From: Planctomycetota bacterium
GTDB taxonomy: Bacteria > Planctomycetota > Planctomycetia > Pirellulales > S012-138
NCBI GenBank assembly: GCA_026982835.1
Contig: JALSGI010000896.1
Location: 1-8,035, forward strand
Direction: 5' to 3'
DNA: 8,035 bases
Part shown: in pieces, positions 1-5,025 of the stretch
How the letters are laid out: every line of letters starts with the position of its first letter
How positions within the stretch are numbered: position 1 is the stretch's first letter
Made by a program: the position numbers and the translations under genes
The notes under the pieces: model-generated
Database searches by the model: none
Told to the model about the DNA's origin: nothing
The model's input: only the letters and a program-made list of their open reading frames with translations

Positions 1-1
1 C

Positions 2-27
2 GCCGGCTTCGTACGTGTTTAGCCAGC
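2..27 (+). repeat. Long-loop variant hairpin, left copy
   Basis: Positions 2-8 pair with 21-27 (GCCGGCT against AGCCAGC, one C/A mismatch), leaving a 12-base loop at 9-20 that contains GTACGTGTTT. The 13 bases at 11-23 recur as an exact reverse complement at 2863-2875. It resembles the short-loop hairpins nearby (the 3' arm with TTTAGCCAGC matches positions 103-112) but has a larger loop. The window begins inside or just at this element, so its outer flank cannot be seen. Confidence 0.5.
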
Positions 28-77
28 TAGCACATTGTTGGTTCGATGCTTCCGTACGAGGCGGAAATAAGCGTTTA

Positions 78-114
78 TTCTTGCAAACGGCGAGCCGCTG
101 GCTTTAGCCAGCGG
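78..114 (+). repeat. Boxed palindrome E1 (box first)
   Basis: A TTCTTGC motif (78-84) and a CGGCGAG box (88-94) precede a perfect hairpin: CCGCTGGC (95-102), loop TTTA (103-106), GCCAGCGG (107-114). It is followed by an AGAAAA tail that is also seen after the related hairpin at 2635-2654. It belongs to the family of covarying palindromes in this window. It could be a dispersed REP-like repeat; no T-run follows, so a classic intrinsic terminator is not supported. Confidence 0.8.
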
Positions 115-144
115 AGAAAAAACGCAATGCGCTCATTCGGCTCT

Positions 145-180
145 CCCCGGGCTGAAGCCCGGGGCTCGCCGAGGCAAGAA
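145..180 (-). repeat. Boxed palindrome E2 (box last)
   Basis: A perfect hairpin has stem CCCCGGGC (145-152), loop TGAA (153-156) and arm GCCCGGGG (157-164). It is followed by CTCGCCG (165-171), the reverse complement of the CGGCGAG box, and by GCAAGAA (174-180), the reverse complement of TTCTTGC. It is therefore the same element as E1 in the opposite orientation, with different but still fully paired stem bases. Confidence 0.8.
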
Positions 181-206
181 TGAAAATTAACACGGACTCT
201 CACGCC

Positions 207-233
207 CAGCGAGCCGGGAGCGTAAGCTCCCGG
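207..233 (+). repeat. Boxed palindrome E3 (box first)
   Basis: CAGCGAG (207-213, one mismatch to the CGGCGAG box) precedes CCGGGAGC (214-221), loop GTAA (222-225) and GCTCCCGG (226-233). The hairpin is identical to the one at 2671-2690. If transcribed in this direction, the loop would be GUAA, which fits a GNRA tetraloop. It ends about 30 bases before the predicted operon promoter. Confidence 0.8.
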
Positions 234-261
234 AGGTGGCAGGGCCACCACACCAGCACGT

Positions 262-289
262 TTGCCCCCGGCAAGCAAAGTGGGATAAT
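262..289 (+). promoter_or_regulatory. Probable sigma70-type promoter of the membrane operon
   Basis: A -35-like TTGCCC (262-267) and a -10-like GATAAT (284-289, 5 of 6 to consensus) are separated by 16 bases. Transcription would begin near 296. That lies downstream of the GTG at 236 and upstream of the GTG at 344, which supports the later start for the first gene. This is a match by eye only; planctomycete promoters are poorly characterised. Confidence 0.45.
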
Positions 290-331
290 GACTGGCGGAC
301 CTCCGAGGCGGCCATACGGCAGGATCCCAGG

Positions 332-336
332 GGAGG
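332..336 (+). promoter_or_regulatory. Ribosome binding site deciding the first gene's start
   Basis: GGAGG lies 7 bases upstream of GTG 344, an ideal Shine-Dalgarno placement. The more upstream in-frame GTG at 236 sits at the edge of a hairpin repeat, has no comparable site, and would add 36 residues lacking any domain. Confidence 0.75.
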
Positions 337-343
337 GCCGATC

Positions 344-1030
344 GTGAACCGCACCGAGGCAAGCCGGCCGTTGTGGTTTCTGCGCGACGAGTGGGGCCAG
401 GTGGAAGGCCCTCTTTCCAAGGTGGAGCTGGACCGCCTGGTGGTGTGCGGTCAGGTGGACAAGACCTACCAGATCCGCCACACGTCGCAACAGGCGTGGC
501 TTCCCCTGGCGGAGCTTTTCCCGGAACTTCTCACCGGCTCCGTGCTGCGAGTGGACGAGCTGCTGCAACTACGTCGAGAGATGCTGGGCATCGCAGAAGC
601 CGGGCCGTTTGACCTCCTGCGGCCCTCTTCCCAGGAGGGCCGAAACTTGTCCGAAGAAAATCTCCCCCGGCTGGATCAGGAGGTGTACCGGCTGCTCAAA
701 TCCTGGTCCCGCTGGACCACCCTCACGGCCATCGCCATGATCGCCGTGTTTCTGCTGCCGCTTGCTTGTTATCCGTATGGTTTTCCGGGGCTGTGGCCCG
801 CGATAATCCTGTTTCCGGCGGCTTTCGGGATAGCCATTCGCTTGGGGGCCGCCGGCAGTCGGATGGAGCGATTTCTCCACACTGGAAAAGCGATCCTCCT
901 GGTGGAAGCCTTCCAATGGCACCGCCGAGCCTGGAAAGCGGCCACTTGGGCCTGCGGGTTGTTGCTGCTGGTGTTGTTGCCCTTGCTATTGGCCAACATG
1001 ACGATACCAACCCCCCTCCGGCTGCCGTAA
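344..1030 (+). CDS. GYF_2-domain protein with three C-terminal membrane helices
   Basis: Function unknown. The 228-residue protein starts at GTG 344 behind a strong GGAGG; an in-frame GTG at 236 is a rejected longer start. Residues 11-60 look like a GYF_2 domain: WFLRDEWGQVEGPL at the front, a central small hydrophobic stretch, and AWLPLAELFP at the end. GYF domains generally bind proline-rich peptides, so it may be a cytoplasmic docking module (family knowledge, not shown here). A charged linker (about 65-120) leads to membrane helices near 125-144 and 151-167. A basic/aromatic stretch with SRMERFL and EAFQWHRRAWK (172-198) follows, then a last helix near 199-219. This membrane half resembles the next three proteins in plan. 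It is first in a co-directional operon, 28 bases ahead of the next gene. The GYF_2 call is fairly secure; the role is not. Confidence 0.82.
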   Translation: MNRTEASRPLWFLRDEWGQVEGPLSKVELDRLVVCGQVDKTYQIRHTSQQAWLPLAELFPELLTGSVLRVDELLQLRREMLGIAEAGPFDLLRPSSQEGRNLSEENLPRLDQEVYRLLKSWSRWTTLTAIAMIAVFLLPLACYPYGFPGLWPAIILFPAAFGIAIRLGAAGSRMERFLHTGKAILLVEAFQWHRRAWKAATWACGLLLLVLLPLLLANMTIPTPLRLP

Positions 1031-1047
1031 GCCCCGGTGTTGCGAAA

Positions 1048-1052
1048 AAGGA
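1048..1052 (+). promoter_or_regulatory. Ribosome binding site of the second operon gene
   Basis: AAGGA sits 6 bases before ATG 1059 and supports that start. Confidence 0.6.
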
Positions 1053-1058
1053 CTGCCC

Positions 1059-1508
1059 ATGAATCCATCCACCACGGCTTCCGTCGAACGCCCACCCCTG
1101 GAGGCGCTGGAGGAGCTGATGCGAACCCTCGTGTGGTTGCAGGTGTTCTCGTGGGGGTTGCTGGCGGCCACGGCCACCAGCACCATCCGCCCCCTGTGGC
1201 AATTGACCATGTTGATCTCCTGGAGGGTGCAAGGGGGTGAGGAGCCTCCTCAACTACTGGCGTTGGGTTGCCTTGGCTGGTTTGTGTTTCTGCTGCCTAC
1301 GGCAGGTTTGGTGTGGATGTGGGTCTATCAGCTTCGTTACAAGCGGGCGCTTCTTCGCTTTTGTTGGCATCTGACCCACGAAAGCTGGCTCGAAGCGCTG
1401 GTGGCCCAGCGGGCGTTTTTTCGCGTGGCGTCCTGGGCCGCTCCTGTGGTGCTGCTTTTCGCCCAAGGAGTGATCGTGGAGTTTGCCCTCAAGTTTTTCT
1501 CGAGGTGA
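1059..1508 (+). CDS. Small three-helix membrane protein (paralogue 2)
   Basis: I do not recognise a named family with certainty. The 149-residue protein starts at ATG 1059 behind AAGGA. An N-terminal amphipathic stretch with PPLEALEELMRTL precedes membrane helices near residues 24-41, 67-90 and 126-147. Between helices 2 and 3 lies a basic/aromatic linker (QLRYKRALLRFCWHL to VAQRAFFRVAS, about 91-125), which matches the position of SRMERFL...AFQWHRRAW in the first protein. No signal peptide, catalytic motif or metal-binding cluster is visible. Its stop TGA (1506-1508) overlaps an ATG at 1508, so translation of the third gene may be coupled to it. The general plan recalls the DUF5362-type small membrane proteins, from memory only. 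It is probably a subunit of a membrane assembly with its neighbours. Confidence 0.75.
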   Translation: MNPSTTASVERPPLEALEELMRTLVWLQVFSWGLLAATATSTIRPLWQLTMLISWRVQGGEEPPQLLALGCLGWFVFLLPTAGLVWMWVYQLRYKRALLRFCWHLTHESWLEALVAQRAFFRVASWAAPVVLLFAQGVIVEFALKFFSR

Positions 1509-1546
1509 TGCTTTCCGCTGGTGGTTTCTCCTACGGGATAAGCGAC

Positions 1547-2098
1547 ATGACGGAGTCATCCAAATCGCCCGCTGAGGCCCCCGCTCCTTGGGAGCGCTCC
1601 CCGGAGGAAGGTGCCCTGACCGCCGATCGGCTCCCCGAGCTGAACGCCTCGGTGCACCACATGCTGCAACGCACAGAGTTGTGGATGTGGTTGCTCGTCG
1701 CAGGGCTGTCGATCGGGGGCACGATCATCACGCTGGTTGTGCTTGAAGGGTGGAACCGGGCGGAGGCGCTGCCTCCGCAGGCGGCCCCCCGAACCCCGCT
1801 GATCTTGTCTTGCCCCCCTCACGGGCAGGAAGAGTTGCCTCCGCAGGCGGCTCCCCCGCCAAGACTCTGGCCGGTGCTGCTCTTGGGCGGGGCAAGCTGC
1901 CTGGCAGGCGCGGTGGTGCTGGCACGCTGCGCGTTGGCCCTGCGGGCGTTTTGCCGCAATGAGTCCCCCGGGGAGTTGGAGCGGATGTTCCGCTTCCAGT
2001 TCCACTTCTGGCAGGTGGGGGTGTTCGGCTCGCTGATGCTGCTTGTCGGCACGGCGATGGTGATTGCGGTGCAAGTAGTAGTGAAGCTAGGCTTATGA
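1547..2098 (+). CDS. Small three-helix membrane protein with proline-rich loop (paralogue 3)
   Basis: Function unknown. From ATG 1547 the protein has 183 residues. An alternative in-frame ATG at 1508 overlaps the previous stop as TGATG and would add 13 residues; neither start has a well-spaced Shine-Dalgarno, so the choice is uncertain. Membrane helices lie near residues 46-67, 107-128 and 157-177. The linker before helix 3 contains ELERMFRFQFHFWQ, matching the SRMERFL and SKRIEQFL stretches of its neighbours. The loop between helices 1 and 2 (about 68-106) is much longer than in the paralogues and holds LPPQAAP twice (75-81 and 97-103), encoded by a duplicated DNA motif. These proline-rich segments are conceivable ligands for the GYF_2 domain of the first gene, though they lack a canonical PPG[FWY] core. 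The stop overlaps the next start as ATGA. Confidence 0.75.
   Translation: MTESSKSPAEAPAPWERSPEEGALTADRLPELNASVHHMLQRTELWMWLLVAGLSIGGTIITLVVLEGWNRAEALPPQAAPRTPLILSCPPHGQEELPPQAAPPPRLWPVLLLGGASCLAGAVVLARCALALRAFCRNESPGELERMFRFQFHFWQVGVFGSLMLLVGTAMVIAVQVVVKLGL
1761..1851 (+). repeat. Duplicated GC-rich motif inside the third membrane gene
   Basis: TGCCTCCGCAGGCGGC occurs at 1770-1785 and again at 1836-1851, exactly 66 bases (22 codons) apart. The first copy overlaps a 7-base inverted repeat, CGGAGGC (1761-1767) and GCCTCCG (1771-1777). Between the copies lies TGCCC/GGGCA (1811-1815, 1823-1827), another potential short hairpin. The unit keeps the reading frame and falls in the loop between two membrane helices. 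It looks like an in-frame insertion of a small repeat element. Confidence 0.65.
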
Positions 2099-2544
2099 TG
2101 GAAAGGAAAAAACGCACAAGAGATCCTTCGATGGCTGTCCCCGAAAGCTCTTCCCCGCCGCGGCTTCCGCCAGGGGCACTCCCCTGGCTGCAAGGCACCG
2201 CCTCGTGCCTGCGGTTGGTGGGGCTGCTGTTTGCCATTGCCGGGGTGCTCTGGGCGGGACTGATCCTAGTGCTGCTAGGGCATGTGGAAGAAGTGTTTTT
2301 CCGGGACGTGTTCGGGCTGCGGGAGTATTTCGGCGCCCTCTGCTTGTTGCTCATTCCGCTGTTGCTGACGGCCGCCACGGCCTGGCAGGGAAGCAAGCGG
2401 ATCGAGCAGTTTCTCAAACAGCCCGACCAGGATCGCTTTTTTCTGTTACTTGCCTGGCAGCGTTGGTTCTACTACTACCTGACGCTGCTTGTGCTCGTGC
2501 TGGCCCTGCTGGCCCTGATGTGGGTGGCCGCATCCCCCCTGTAA
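2095..2544 (+). CDS. Small three-helix membrane protein (paralogue 4)
   Basis: Function unknown. The 149-residue protein starts at ATG 2095, overlapping the previous stop as ATGA; a second ATG follows immediately at 2098 and another lies at 2131. No clear ribosome binding site is present, so translational coupling is likely. After a polar, proline-rich N-terminus, membrane helices lie near residues 41-62, 79-98 and 129-145. The linker between helices 2 and 3 (99-128) reads GSKRIEQFLKQPDQDRF then LLLAWQRWFYYY. The order basic, FL, acidic, A-x-Q-x-aromatic, helix is the clearest copy of the motif shared by all four operon proteins, and resembles my memory of DUF5362 proteins. It is the last gene of the operon; a hairpin cluster starts about 85 bases later. 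Confidence 0.75.
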   Translation: MMERKKRTRDPSMAVPESSSPPRLPPGALPWLQGTASCLRLVGLLFAIAGVLWAGLILVLLGHVEEVFFRDVFGLREYFGALCLLLIPLLLTAATAWQGSKRIEQFLKQPDQDRFFLLLAWQRWFYYYLTLLVLVLALLALMWVAASPL

Positions 2545-2576
2545 GCCAGGCTGCCCGGAACGGAACAAGCTTCGGC

Positions 2577-2605
2577 GTGACAATTCCGCCGCCGTGGGGT
2601 TAAAT
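2577..2605 (+). promoter_or_regulatory. Possible promoter upstream of the second hairpin cluster
   Basis: GTGACA (2577-2582, 5 of 6 to TTGACA) and TTAAAT (2600-2605, 4 of 6 to TATAAT) are 17 bases apart, in a locally AT-rich patch. It would drive a leader of about 340 bases into the peroxidase gene. A promoter closer to the gene cannot be excluded. Confidence 0.3.
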
Positions 2606-2627
2606 AATAAGCACACATGGCACCTAC

Positions 2628-2654
2628 CGGCCGGCCGCCGGCTTCAGCCAGCGG
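2628..2654 (+). repeat. Boxed palindrome E4 (degenerate, box first)
   Basis: CGGCCGG (2628-2634, 5 of 7 to the box) precedes CCGCCGGC (2635-2642), loop TTCA (2643-2646) and GCCAGCGG (2647-2654). One C/A mismatch spoils the stem. It is E1's closest relative: same 3' arm and same AGAAAA tail, with one 5'-arm change. This looks like a decaying copy. Confidence 0.65.
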
Positions 2655-2663
2655 AGAAAAGAA

Positions 2664-2690
2664 CGGCGAGCCGGGAGCGTAAGCTCCCGG
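2664..2690 (+). repeat. Boxed palindrome E5 (box first)
   Basis: CGGCGAG (2664-2670) precedes CCGGGAGC (2671-2678), loop GTAA and GCTCCCGG (2683-2690). The hairpin is identical to the one at 214-233 and sits only 9 bases after E4. Confidence 0.8.
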
Positions 2691-2726
2691 AGACGATAAG
2701 AAAGCGGCGCATGATTGCCGTGCACT

Positions 2727-2762
2727 CCGTGGGCTTACGCCCACGGCTCGCGGCTGCAAGAA
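2727..2762 (-). repeat. Boxed palindrome E6 (box last)
   Basis: CCGTGGGC (2727-2734), loop TTAC (2735-2738) and GCCCACGG (2739-2746) are followed by CTCGCGG (2747-2753, one mismatch to the reversed box) and GCAAGAA (2756-2762, reversed TTCTTGC). Read on the other strand the loop is GTAA, as in E3 and E5, although the stem differs. Confidence 0.78.
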
Positions 2763-2783
2763 CTGGCGCCAGCGGCAATACAA

Positions 2784-2810
2784 CCGCGTGCTGACGCACG
2801 CGGCTCGCCG
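2784..2810 (-). repeat. Boxed palindrome E7 (box last)
   Basis: CCGCGTGC (2784-2791), loop TGAC (2792-2795) and GCACGCGG (2796-2803) are followed by CTCGCCG (2804-2810), the reversed box. The stem is fully paired but differs from every other copy in the window. Confidence 0.78.
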
Positions 2811-2853
2811 GAGAAGCACCGACTCGTTTTTGCTCTGGAAACGCTCCGTCTTA

Positions 2854-2902
2854 TGCCAGCACGCTAAACACGTACAAAGCCCGGGGCTCACCGGCGCAAG
2901 CA
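2854..2902 (-). repeat. Long-loop variant, right copy (E8)
   Basis: On the minus strand this reads TGCTTGC, a CGGTGAG box (2893-2887), 5' arm CCCCGGGCT, then a long loop holding GTACGTGTTT followed by AGC. The matching 3' arm is largely lost. GCTAAACACGTAC at 2863-2875 is the exact reverse complement of 11-23; over 22 bases (2854-2875 against 11-32) I count 19 matches. It ends about 50 bases before the peroxidase start. Confidence 0.6.
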
Positions 2903-2952
2903 CCGAAACCAACCCCGCCACACCACACGCCACTGGGAGCGATTGCACCGCC

Positions 2953-4764
2953 ATGACCTGCCAACTGCTGCGTGTTCTGGTTGGGCTTCTTCTGTGCCTG
3001 GGATGCGTTTTGACCGCTTCGGCGTTGCCGGGCCAGGAGCCCGCTTCCCGGCAAGACCTTCCCGACCCCTCGCCGGTGGACCTGTGGCTTACCGCCTCCG
3101 GCACGCGCGCGGCGGTGGCCTGCTGGCACACCGGCACCGTGGCCCTGGTGGAGTTGCCTGCGGGCAAGGTGCTGCACCGGCATGCTGCGGGCCGCCGCAC
3201 GGCCGCTGTGTGGATCAGCCCTGCGGGGGACGAAGTGCTGGCTACAGCCATGTACTCCGGCACGCTGCACCGCTTCCGCGTGCAGCAGGACCACCTGGTG
3301 CCTGCCGGGGTGCTCCGTTTGGGCTTCGGGCCGCGAGGGCTGGCCGTCGATCCTCGCCGCCGCCTGGCCTACGTGGCCTTGGAGACCGGGGCGGCGGTGG
3401 CCGTGGTGGACCTGGACCGCTGGCAGGTGCTGCGCACCGTGAGCGTGGGGCCCTGGCCCCGGTGGCTGGCACTTGTCCCCGATGGCAACACGCTGGCCGT
3501 GGGCTGTAGCGGCTCGCGGCGCGTGGTGGTGCTGGATGTGCCCGCGGGCAAAGAACGCTTCTCGGTGCTGTTCGAGGGTATCAACTGCGGCATGATGGAG
3601 GTGGATCGCCGCGGCCGGTTCGTCTATGCCCCCTGGATGGTCTATCGGCAAAACCCCATCACCCCGGGCAACATCCGCCAGGGCTGGGTGCTGGCCAGTC
3701 GGCTGGGCCGGGTGCGGCTGGACCAGAAGAAACGCCGCCAGGTGCTCTCGCTGGACGAGCGGGGCAAGGCGGTGGCCGATCCGCACGGTGTGGCCCTGGA
3801 CCCGCAAGAGCGGTGGATCGTCTGCACCAGCTCGGGCACGGGGGAGCTGCTCGTGTTCCGCAACGAGGATTTACCCTTTGGGCGTTTTTCCGGCCAGGGC
3901 GATCACATCGACCCGGCCCTGGCCCGCAACCCCGACCGCTTCTATCGGCTCGCCTTGGGCGGTCGCCCGCTGGCCGTGCGTTTTTTGCCCTCGGGGCACA
4001 AGGTGGTGGTGGCCAACTACCTGCTAAACGCCTTGCAGGTGGTGGACCTGCAACAGCGTCGCGTGGTGCGGAGCGTCGCCTTGGGCGGGCCGTCGGCCCC
4101 TTCGCCGATTCGCCGCGGCGAGGCCATCTTCTACGACGCCCGGCGCTCGCTGGACCAATGGTACAGCTGCCACAGTTGCCACTACGAAGGGGGCACCAAC
4201 GCCGTGACGATGGACACCCGCAACGACGGCACCAATCGCACGTTCAAGACGGTGCTGCCGCTGTTCCACCTGGACAAAACGCCCCCCTGGACCTGGCACG
4301 GCTGGCAGCAGGACCTGCAGGCGGCCATGCACAAGTCGCTCACCGACACGATGCAGGGGCCGCGGCCTCGGCCCCAGGACGTGGATGACCTGCTGGCCTA
4401 CCTGCGGTGGCTCCAGCCGCCGCCCAACCCCTACCGGCCGCAGCTGGCCGCCGGCCCGGCGGCCCAACGCGGACGCAAACTCTTCTTCGGCAAGGCCGGC
4501 TGTGCCGAGTGTCACCGCGGCCCCTTCTACACCGACGGGGAGATTCACGACGTGGGCACCGGCAGCCCCAAGGACGCCTATTCCGGCTACAATACACCTA
4601 CGCTGCGCGGCGTTTACCTGCGGGTGCGGCTGATGCACCACGGGCGTGCCCGCTCGCTGGAGCAAGTGCTCACGGAACATCATCGCGTGGAGGAGGTCAG
4701 CGGCGGGGAGCCGCTTTCGCCGCAAGAGGTGGCCGACCTGGTGGCCTTTTTGAAGACGCTTTAG
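2953..4764 (+). CDS. Exported YVTN beta-propeller / di-haem cytochrome c peroxidase-family protein
   Basis: The probable start is ATG 2953 (603 residues), because a signal peptide follows at once: hydrophobic core LLRVLVGLLLCLGCVLTASA with an ASA cleavage site after residue 24. An upstream in-frame ATG at 2788 would run through hairpin repeats and lose this. Residues about 30-385 form a YVTN/WD-like beta-propeller (GLAVDPRRRLAYVALETG, VALDPQERWIVCTSSGTGEL, VVVANYLLNALQVVDL). From about 387 a MauG/CcpA-like di-haem domain follows, with c-type haem motifs CHSCH (406-410) and CAECH (517-521). The late YNTPTLRGVYLR and LMHHGRA segment follows; M561 is the position that ligates the haem in bacterial cytochrome c peroxidases. 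It is likely a periplasmic redox enzyme reducing peroxide or oxidising a substrate; the propeller may bind the partner. Substrate unknown. The only nearby GGGAG (2935-2939) is 13 bases away, so initiation may be weak. Confidence 0.88.
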   Translation: MTCQLLRVLVGLLLCLGCVLTASALPGQEPASRQDLPDPSPVDLWLTASGTRAAVACWHTGTVALVELPAGKVLHRHAAGRRTAAVWISPAGDEVLATAMYSGTLHRFRVQQDHLVPAGVLRLGFGPRGLAVDPRRRLAYVALETGAAVAVVDLDRWQVLRTVSVGPWPRWLALVPDGNTLAVGCSGSRRVVVLDVPAGKERFSVLFEGINCGMMEVDRRGRFVYAPWMVYRQNPITPGNIRQGWVLASRLGRVRLDQKKRRQVLSLDERGKAVADPHGVALDPQERWIVCTSSGTGELLVFRNEDLPFGRFSGQGDHIDPALARNPDRFYRLALGGRPLAVRFLPSGHKVVVANYLLNALQVVDLQQRRVVRSVALGGPSAPSPIRRGEAIFYDARRSLDQWYSCHSCHYEGGTNAVTMDTRNDGTNRTFKTVLPLFHLDKTPPWTWHGWQQDLQAAMHKSLTDTMQGPRPRPQDVDDLLAYLRWLQPPPNPYRPQLAAGPAAQRGRKLFFGKAGCAECHRGPFYTDGEIHDVGTGSPKDAYSGYNTPTLRGVYLRVRLMHHGRARSLEQVLTEHHRVEEVSGGEPLSPQEVADLVAFLKTL

Positions 4765-4816
4765 CCGGCCGCTGGGGTTTTCCTGCCACCGAGACGTGCC
4801 GGCCGGGAGGGTATGA

Positions 4817-4845
4817 TGGACAGTACCCTTTGTGGCTTCTATACT
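4817..4845 (+). promoter_or_regulatory. Near-consensus sigma70-type promoter of the RND operon
   Basis: TGGACA (4817-4822, 5 of 6 to TTGACA) and TATACT (4840-4845, 5 of 6 to TATAAT) are separated by the ideal 17 bases. Transcription would start near 4852, giving a leader of about 175 bases before the adaptor gene. The leader has only a short hairpin, AGCCG/CGGCT (4988-4992, 4995-4999), near the ribosome binding site. No operator palindrome or regulator gene is visible. Confidence 0.6.
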
Positions 4846-5014
4846 GGGGCACGGTTTCGGATTCGGCACGAGGGCTGTCTGCCAGGGTGGTTCTAGCGCC
4901 GATGAGACATTTGGTTTTGGCTCTTGTTTGGGTTTCTGGAGTTGTTTTCTCTGTTGAGGTTGTCCGCAGGGGCCGGGGTTCTTCTTCAGCCGGACGGCTC
5001 CAGCAGAGCACGTC

Positions 5015-5019
5015 AGGAG
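5015..5019 (+). promoter_or_regulatory. Ribosome binding site of the RND adaptor gene
   Basis: AGGAG lies 6 bases before ATG 5026. It supports this start over the upstream in-frame TTG at 4924, as does the lipoprotein signal that begins right after 5026. Confidence 0.75.
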
Positions 5020-5025
5020 CAGTTC

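Larger units (their letters stand above)
2545..2952. other. Intergenic hairpin-repeat region without a gene
   Basis: These 408 bases between the membrane operon and the peroxidase gene hold a possible promoter (2577-2605), four short-loop boxed palindromes (2628-2810) and one long-loop variant (2854-2902). ATTGCCG (2714-2720) and CGGCAAT (2773-2779) form a wider inverted pair around one palindrome. No reading frame here looks like a real protein. If the promoter is real, all the hairpins would lie in the transcribed leader of the peroxidase gene. Confidence 0.7.

Noticed and set aside
236..343. Longer N-terminus of the GYF_2 protein from GTG 236
   Set aside because: The start sits at the edge of a hairpin repeat, has no ribosome binding site, lies upstream of the likely transcription start, and adds no domain. 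GTG 344 has GGAGG at ideal distance.
1728..2417. Minus-strand open frame (229 codons) opposite membrane genes 3 and 4
   Set aside because: Low-complexity Ser/Pro/Arg translation. The plus strand gives coherent membrane proteins with overlapping starts and stops.
2628..2902. CRISPR array
   Set aside because: The repeats are palindromes in both orientations with varied stems and uneven spacing. There are no identical direct repeats with uniform spacers.
2788..2952. Longer N-terminus of the peroxidase from ATG 2788
   Set aside because: It would translate hairpin repeats and bury the clear signal peptide that begins at ATG 2953.
2994..3010. Lipoprotein cleavage site in the peroxidase signal peptide (LCLGC)
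   Set aside because: The residues before the cysteine fit a lipobox poorly, and a better signal peptidase I site (ASA) follows a few residues later.
4765..4806. Intrinsic terminator after the peroxidase gene
   Set aside because: CCGGCCG (4765-4771) can pair with CGGCCGG (4800-4806), but the loop is 28 bases and no T-run follows.
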